From positions 64,001 to 128,000 of the forward strand of contig NVWA01000016.1 in assembly GCA_002746535.1 (NCBI GenBank): DNA of 64,000 nt, in the 5' to 3' direction. Source of the DNA: Planctomycetota bacterium. GTDB lineage: Bacteria; Planctomycetota; GCA-2746535. A program made the translations under genes and the position numbers. The notes under the pieces were generated by a model. It ran no database searches. It was not told the origin of the DNA and saw only the letters and a program-made list of their open reading frames with translations. Position 1 is the first letter of the stretch; each line of letters starts with the position of its first letter. Of the stretch, positions 59,724-64,000 are shown piece by piece.

Positions 59724-61487
59724 TTATTTTTTTGATTGGCTTCTATCGCCCCACTCTGGATTTTTACGGCCAGTAATAACCGCACCAATATCAGGGGCTT
59801 TTCCAGTGAACCCATCTGTTACGGCAGGAATTGCTACACCTGCACCAAGAGCCTTACTTTTCTTTGAAAGTTTTGGAATATATTGCTTTTTTATTTCTGT
59901 TAAAAAATCTGGACCTAGTTTTATTTCTTCAGCAAATTGATTTGCACCAATAATAATATCATTTTCATGCCTCTTAGTACTTTTACCAAAAACAGGTTTT
60001 GTTGCTGGAAGTTTTTTTCTAACGGCATCCATACTACGAGCAGAACCGCCAGTACCTGTCCACCAAAAACTTTTATCCGGATACCAACCATTATTAGTAA
60101 AATCTAATGGGTTTTGCCCTCTAGATTCCATAGCAAAAGTATTTCCTTTACCGTGCCAGATTAATAAATTATTACAATAGCCCCAAGCCACTAAAGGACC
60201 ATTATTAAATTGAACCCAACCCCAACTCTTGCCAGATCCAAAACCATTGGTTCTCACAACAGTATTATTATAAATAAATAAGCCAGTATTTTTATTATTT
60301 AATTTATAAGGTCCGCGACCAGTATTGATTGAAATGTTTCTAAAACAAAAAACAGGCCCACCTAACATAGGGTCCATTGAAATAAACGTCTGAGAATTTT
60401 GAATACGGTTATCATAAAAAGTGATATTCCGATGACCATAATCACCTTCAAAAGCATCATCACCCGTCATTAGAATATCATTTCTAAAAAAATGAACACC
60501 AACATTAAATACTCGATCATTCATCGCCAAGCAATCACCAAATCCATAAAAAGTATTGTTAAAACAAGAATTTCCTTGCCCAGGAATTCGAATACCATCG
60601 TCATTCCAAGTGCTATTGGTTGTAATAATCTCCCTTTTCCAAAGGTTGTTACCATTAAATGTATTATCATAAATCAGAACACCTCTAATAGCTTTGGAAG
60701 CCATAATTCCCATGTCCACACCACGAATGTTCAAATTACGAAAAGTAAAATTTACTTGCGGTTGTGATGCCGTCCAAAAGCTTACCGCTTTTGAGGCTGA
60801 TTTTGTTCCAGAATCTTTACCTGAACCTTCCAACGTTAAATTTTCAAGTGTTATGTAAGAGCACTCTAAGACTTGTATAATATTTCCCTTTACATCTTTG
60901 AGAATAACGCCTTCTCGACTTTCACCTCTGATAACTATAGGCTTATCAATTGAACCACTTGTTTTGAACTGAAGTCTATCTACATTATAGGTTCCATTAG
61001 CAAACTCAATTATATCACCTGGCTTAGCGGCATTCCAAATCGATTGAATTTGTGCTGAAGTTGAACTTGCTGCAATCTTTGTCGTTGCCTTGCCAGTAAC
61101 CGGTGGAAGTGTTCTGGTTTTTAAAGATATTTTTTTAACCGATGAAATGTCACCTTTTTTTAAGGTGACCTCAATATTGTAAGTTGTACCTGAAGTTAAA
61201 TCCCAAAGAACTCCTGCGTATGCTTTTTTCGGAGCTTTCCGACCAGTTGCTGCAGGACGAATACGATGCAAAGGATGACCTATCAACCATTTTGAAGTAC
61301 CATCTTTTTTATATTTCACATGAGCAATAATAGACTCATCCAATTCTCCTGTTACTGGCAAATATAATGAGATTTGCTCAGGAGTGGCTGGACCATCTTG
61401 AATTAATTTCCCTAAAGGAAAATCCTCCGCTGAAAGAGATAACACAAAAATAAATAATAAAAAACATAAATAGAGATTACGTAACAT
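59724..61487 (-). CDS. Secreted right-handed beta-helix protein (polysaccharide-lyase-like)
   Basis: 587 residues. Signal MLRNLYLCFLLFIFVLSLSA. Residues about 30-130 form an Ig/fibronectin-like domain (TYNIEVTLKKGDISSVKK). From about 150 to 480 the sequence repeats strands and turns of a parallel beta-helix: GDIIEFANGTYNVDRLQFK, ITLENLTLEGSG, GILIYDNTFNGNN and so on. This is the plan of pectate, alginate and chondroitin lyases (PL6 type is the closest by eye). I do not see a certain catalytic set. AAGGAAG five bases before the ATG. It probably degrades or binds an acidic polysaccharide. Confidence 0.75.
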   Translation of the reverse strand: MLRNLYLCFLLFIFVLSLSAEDFPLGKLIQDGPATPEQISLYLPVTGELDESIIAHVKYKKDGTSKWLIGHPLHRIRPAATGRKAPKKAYAGVLWDLTSGTTYNIEVTLKKGDISSVKKISLKTRTLPPVTGKATTKIAASSTSAQIQSIWNAAKPGDIIEFANGTYNVDRLQFKTSGSIDKPIVIRGESREGVILKDVKGNIIQVLECSYITLENLTLEGSGKDSGTKSASKAVSFWTASQPQVNFTFRNLNIRGVDMGIMASKAIRGVLIYDNTFNGNNLWKREIITTNSTWNDDGIRIPGQGNSCFNNTFYGFGDCLAMNDRVFNVGVHFFRNDILMTGDDAFEGDYGHRNITFYDNRIQNSQTFISMDPMLGGPVFCFRNISINTGRGPYKLNNKNTGLFIYNNTVVRTNGFGSGKSWGWVQFNNGPLVAWGYCNNLLIWHGKGNTFAMESRGQNPLDFTNNGWYPDKSFWWTGTGGSARSMDAVRKKLPATKPVFGKSTKRHENDIIIGANQFAEEIKLGPDFLTEIKKQYIPKLSKKSKALGAGVAIPAVTDGFTGKAPDIGAVITGRKNPEWGDRSQSKK

Positions 61488-61568
61488 AACACTTCCTTTA
61501 CATGAAAAGAGTCTGATTAATTTTATGGTGAGCCCAAGGAGATTTTTGGGAATATAAGGTGATAAAAC

Positions 61569-61925
61569 TTAATTGATAATACTTTTTTTATTACCGTCTT
61601 CGTCAACACTAACAAAAGTAATATTTGTTTGAAACAATGGATTTGTTTGATTTTCAGATCCTTTTTCACCGAAAACATCTACGTGATATTCAACAGATGT
61701 ATTACCCATCTTACTTTCATTAACAGCAAATCGCAGTATTTGTCCACAGGCAATGGGCTTCTTAAAAACAACATTTTCTAATGCTATTGTCAAAAAATTT
61801 CTATTTGGATAATCGATGTTAACCATAATATAAGCATACTCATCAAGCCACTTTAAAAGGTAACCGCCAAATAAAGCACCTTGGTCGTTCATGTGCTCTG
61901 GCAAAACTAATTTATGATGATCCAT
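61569..61925 (-). CDS. Acyl-CoA thioesterase, hotdog fold (YciA/BFIT type)
   Basis: 118 residues, one hotdog domain. HMNDQGALFGGYLLKWLDEYA carries the Asn-x-x-Gly-x-LFGG entry helix of this family, followed by FLTIALENVVFKKPI and the strand TNPLFQTNITFVSV. It hydrolyses acyl-CoA thioesters, usually with broad chain length. It lies in a run of small minus-strand genes and has no clear partner. Confidence 0.85.
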   Translation of the reverse strand: MDHHKLVLPEHMNDQGALFGGYLLKWLDEYAYIMVNIDYPNRNFLTIALENVVFKKPIACGQILRFAVNESKMGNTSVEYHVDVFGEKGSENQTNPLFQTNITFVSVDEDGNKKSIIN

Positions 61926-62003
61926 ATAAATTCCAAAAGAAATTAAGATGGATTATAAACAAGTTTTAAAACTATTCAGTGATTTAAAATTTCAGGATAA
62001 AAA

Positions 62004-62393
62004 TTATGAGGCGTATTGCTGCAGAAATCCAAGAAACTCAATCGCTTCTTTTTCAGTACTACAGATTTGGACGTTAATACCAATTTTCCTTAATAAAGGC
62101 AACATGAATTCAGTAATTTCTTTGGCGCGTTGGTTATCCGCCCAAAATACAGATAAAGAGTGACCTTTTATCTGCCACAATTCAACCAAAGCTGCTAAAT
62201 GAACCGAATCAGAATATTTCAACTCTAGATCCTCAACAAAGCTCATATCTACTATTTCGGAAAAATGACCCTGAATGTCACGTTCTTCAGATACATCTCT
62301 TAAATGATCAATAATTTCGGTTCCACTGAGTAAGCCTCGTGCTTCGGATCTGACTAAATCTTCTTTTTGGTCAAATTGAAAGTTTATAGGCAT
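62004..62393 (-). CDS. SpoIIAA/STAS-like protein
   Basis: 129 residues from the ATG at 62393 (the track opens at a TTG two codons earlier). The outline is that of SpoIIAA-like or STAS domains: FQFDQKEDLVRSEARGLLSGTEIIDHL at the start, FSEIVDMSFV, LAALVELWQIKGHSLSVF and a final helix, about 120 residues. GGAG precedes the ATG by 11 bases. It resembles the protein at 63007-63417 in length and plan. It lies near a receiver-domain gene, so a signalling role is plausible. Confidence 0.55.
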   Translation of the reverse strand: MPINFQFDQKEDLVRSEARGLLSGTEIIDHLRDVSEERDIQGHFSEIVDMSFVEDLELKYSDSVHLAALVELWQIKGHSLSVFWADNQRAKEITEFMLPLLRKIGINVQICSTEKEAIEFLGFLQQYAS

Positions 62394-62543
62394 ATACAAT
62401 ATCTCTCCAAATATTATTACTTAGTTAGAGTATCACCCATAAACCAAACAGAATCTAAATAAAAGATCAAAATAAATAAATTTAAATAAATATAGACATA
62501 CAGTAAAAAATGAGGGTACTTATGAACGATACTTATCGCTTTA

Positions 62544-63014
62544 CTAGGTATTATCTGGGATCAATTGCTCATATAACTTGTAGTTGGTTTCAGCCATACC
62601 TAGTTTCTTATAGGTACTTTGCGCCTTCATATTATCTTGTTCCACATACAACCGGAAACCACAAACATTATCTTCTTTTTGGGCAAGTAGTTGCACGTGA
62701 TTATATAGCTGTCGATAAACCCCTCGACCTCTAAAATCAGCCATAACATAAACACTTTGAATCCACCAAAAAAGACCATTTCTCCAATCACTCCATTCTT
62801 TGGTAATCATCAAACAACCGATTATTTTTTCCTCAATCGTTGCTACCAAATAAAAACCATGCGATGGATTGGCAAGCATATTTTTAACACCAGCAGTGAT
62901 CACAGCCGGTATTAATTTTAATTCTTCTGTCTCGAAAGCCATATCGATATTAAATTGGGCAATGATTTCACAATCTGCTTCACTAGCAAATCTAATTTCA
63001 ATGATATCACTCAT
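62544..63014 (-). CDS. GNAT-family N-acetyltransferase
   Basis: 156 residues. The acetyl-CoA loop is DFRGRGVYRQLYNHV, preceded by a strand that reads WIQSVYVMADF, and followed by FRLYVEQDNMKAQSTYKKLGM, the usual last helix and strand. The donor is acetyl-CoA; the acceptor cannot be told. Its start overlaps the preceding STAS-like gene by eight bases. Confidence 0.85.
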   Translation of the reverse strand: MSDIIEIRFASEADCEIIAQFNIDMAFETEELKLIPAVITAGVKNMLANPSHGFYLVATIEEKIIGCLMITKEWSDWRNGLFWWIQSVYVMADFRGRGVYRQLYNHVQLLAQKEDNVCGFRLYVEQDNMKAQSTYKKLGMAETNYKLYEQLIPDNT

Positions 63015-63417
63015 CAGAACCTACTGACTCATTTTGTTTTCCACTTCTAGTAGAATTAGCCCAATCAATACCATCTTGGAGACTATTAAAAATTTTAAAT
63101 TCAATTTTTGGATGGCTATTCAATGAAAAAAACATTCTAGCAAAACCATGCTGCTCATCGTTAGAAACAATAAAGGCAGATTTAACTTTATCGGGCAAAT
63201 AAGCCATCATTCTCTTTTTAGCGAGACCAGACACTTCATTATAATCCAGCTCGATGCTGGTTGTTTCTCTCAAATCCGTAACCCGATTAAAGAAAGGCGG
63301 GTTGTTTTTTTCCATTATTTCAAATTCTTTGAGGGCCAACAATAGTCCAGAAAAGTCTATATCACCTGAGAAATGAGTGAGATACCAACCTTCATTAACT
63401 TCAAATCTGAATTGCAT
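63007..63417 (-). CDS. SpoIIAA/STAS-like protein, second copy
   Basis: 136 residues from the ATG at 63417, with GAGG eight bases upstream; the track start is a TTG at 63444. It runs FRFEVNEGWYLTHFSGDIDFSGLLLAL, FFNRVTDLRETTSIELDY, SAFIVSNDEQHGFARMFFSL and ends with DGIDWANS. This plan (about 130 residues, paired strands then helices, phospho-site-sized loop) is common in Lentisphaerae next to receiver genes. It precedes the GNAT gene and may pair functionally with the tandem receiver protein upstream. Confidence 0.55.
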   Translation of the reverse strand: MQFRFEVNEGWYLTHFSGDIDFSGLLLALKEFEIMEKNNPPFFNRVTDLRETTSIELDYNEVSGLAKKRMMAYLPDKVKSAFIVSNDEQHGFARMFFSLNSHPKIEFKIFNSLQDGIDWANSTRSGKQNESVGSDE

Positions 63418-63500
63418 CAATAGTGCCTCAATATACAAATTCAAACAATTTTAATAAATAATTCTTCATTACAATGAAATCATATCAATTGTGAAATTAT

Positions 63501-64000
63501 TTAGGATTCTTTTAAAACAGTCTTATTATTGACAATTTCAAATACACTTTTAGCAACTTCAAGAGCCGATTCTGTTTTAAACATGATCTTTTCAACATGA
63601 GTTTCTCTTAATTTCTGAAGGATATGATGATCTTTATCTAAGCCAGAATAAACAATGATTTTGACCTCTTTATAATTTTCCTCTTTAAAAATAAACTCAA
63701 CAAAATCAGAGCCATCCATTTGCGGCATTCGCAAATCAGTGACAACAACATCAGGGACATTCTCACCAAGTTTTGCACAAGCCTTATACCCATTATCGGC
63801 TTCATCAACGATGACATTTTTGAAAACAGTGTGCAAAGATTTAACAATAATTTTTCGAATTTTTTCTTCATCTTCAACCACCAAAACTCGAGGAACCTTA
63901 TCTATAGAACGTTTGCTTGGCAATACTCCGGGTGTCCCATTTAGGGCATGCTTTTCAATCGTTGTGACTATTTCAATTTTTTTAACTGGTTTAGATAAGA
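63501..64000 (-). CDS. Tandem receiver-domain response regulator, C-terminal part (cut by right edge)
   Basis: The track starts this at 63923 with a TTG, but the frame stays open to the edge. The extra residues read LSKPVKKIEIVTTIEKH, which is the Lys-Pro end of another receiver domain. So at least two receivers lie in tandem. The visible one has VLVVEDEEK with its acidic pair, VVTDLRMPQMDG with the phospho-Asp, and a C-terminal helix. Residue IVYSGLDKDHH fits the Ser/Thr switch region, and the usual Lys is in KIMFKTES. No output domain is seen at the C-terminus. The N-terminus, possibly with a kinase or another receiver, lies outside the window. Confidence 0.8.
   Translation of the reverse strand, partial: LSKPVKKIEIVTTIEKHALNGTPGVLPSKRSIDKVPRVLVVEDEEKIRKIIVKSLHTVFKNVIVDEADNGYKACAKLGENVPDVVVTDLRMPQMDGSDFVEFIFKEENYKEVKIIVYSGLDKDHHILQKLRETHVEKIMFKTESALEVAKSVFEIVNNKTVLKES

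Noticed and set aside
59576-59815. 79-residue minus ORF containing GAPASCRP
   Set aside because: The sequence comes from translating the REP-like hairpin and the overlap of two real genes.
61518-61545. CCCAA/TTGGG hairpin after the thioesterase gene
   Set aside because: Only five base pairs and no T run, too weak to call.

Overview
This window looks like a chromosomal piece from an AT-rich, Gram-negative bacterium of the PVC type, most likely Lentisphaerota or a relative. That is inferred from the mix: an FHA-linked Ser/Thr kinase, an N-acetylglutamate synthase with the DUF619-type acetyltransferase domain, monomeric NADP isocitrate dehydrogenase, an ECF sigma factor fused to a membrane-anchored secreted domain, a large FAD-dependent oxidoreductase, and many secreted proteins with NHL, Kelch, alpha-toroid or beta-helix folds. 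Lipoprotein signals and RND-type transport components point to two membranes. I see no insertion sequence, prophage, CRISPR array or rRNA. One tRNA-Gln(UUG) is present.

Layout. 1-17.4 kb is all on the minus strand. Reading with transcription it runs: a broken amidohydrolase gene; a uracil-DNA-glycosylase-like gene; a tight rpoN-rsmD-(SwrB-like)-(FliK-like) operon; an FHA kinase-NAGS-exonuclease operon with a good sigma70 promoter; tRNA-Gln with its own promoter; nrdA-nrdB behind a probable NrdR box pair; a terminator; and the start of an MMPL/RND exporter cut by the left edge. 17.4-20.8 kb holds an IclR regulator overlapping a FAD oxidoreductase gene, with two matching palindromes upstream. 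20.8-29.4 kb (minus) holds icd, two paralogous lipoproteins and a 707-residue unknown. 29.6-43.5 kb (plus) holds ligA-dinG, the sigma/membrane/MORN-like fusion, and a three-gene envelope operon (NHL propeller, HlyD-like adaptor, toroid lipoprotein). 43.4-45.6 kb (minus) holds a small unknown, a dienelactone hydrolase and a Gfo/Idh/MocA oxidoreductase. 46.1-53.7 kb (plus) holds a MarR regulator and a 2373-residue multi-spanning membrane protein. 53.7-56.3 kb (minus) holds a secreted esterase, GrpB and a NagB-like protein. 56.5-59.6 kb (plus) holds two secreted Kelch-like proteins. 59.7-64 kb (minus) holds a beta-helix protein, a thioesterase, two SpoIIAA/STAS-like proteins around a GNAT, and a tandem-receiver regulator cut by the right edge.

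How it fits together. The housekeeping part covers dNTP supply (nrdAB), DNA repair and ligation (ligA, dinG, exonuclease, UDG-like), ribosome modification (rsmD), arginine entry (NAGS) and the TCA cycle (icd). The rest is envelope and extracellular biology under local regulators (IclR, MarR, transmembrane sigma factor, Ser/Thr kinase, receiver/STAS-like proteins). The best candidates for undescribed biology are the one-polypeptide sigma factor-membrane-MORN sensor, the MarR plus giant membrane protein pair, and the FliK/SwrB-like pair in the sigma-54 operon. Lines of the ORF track not listed here are out-of-frame shadows.
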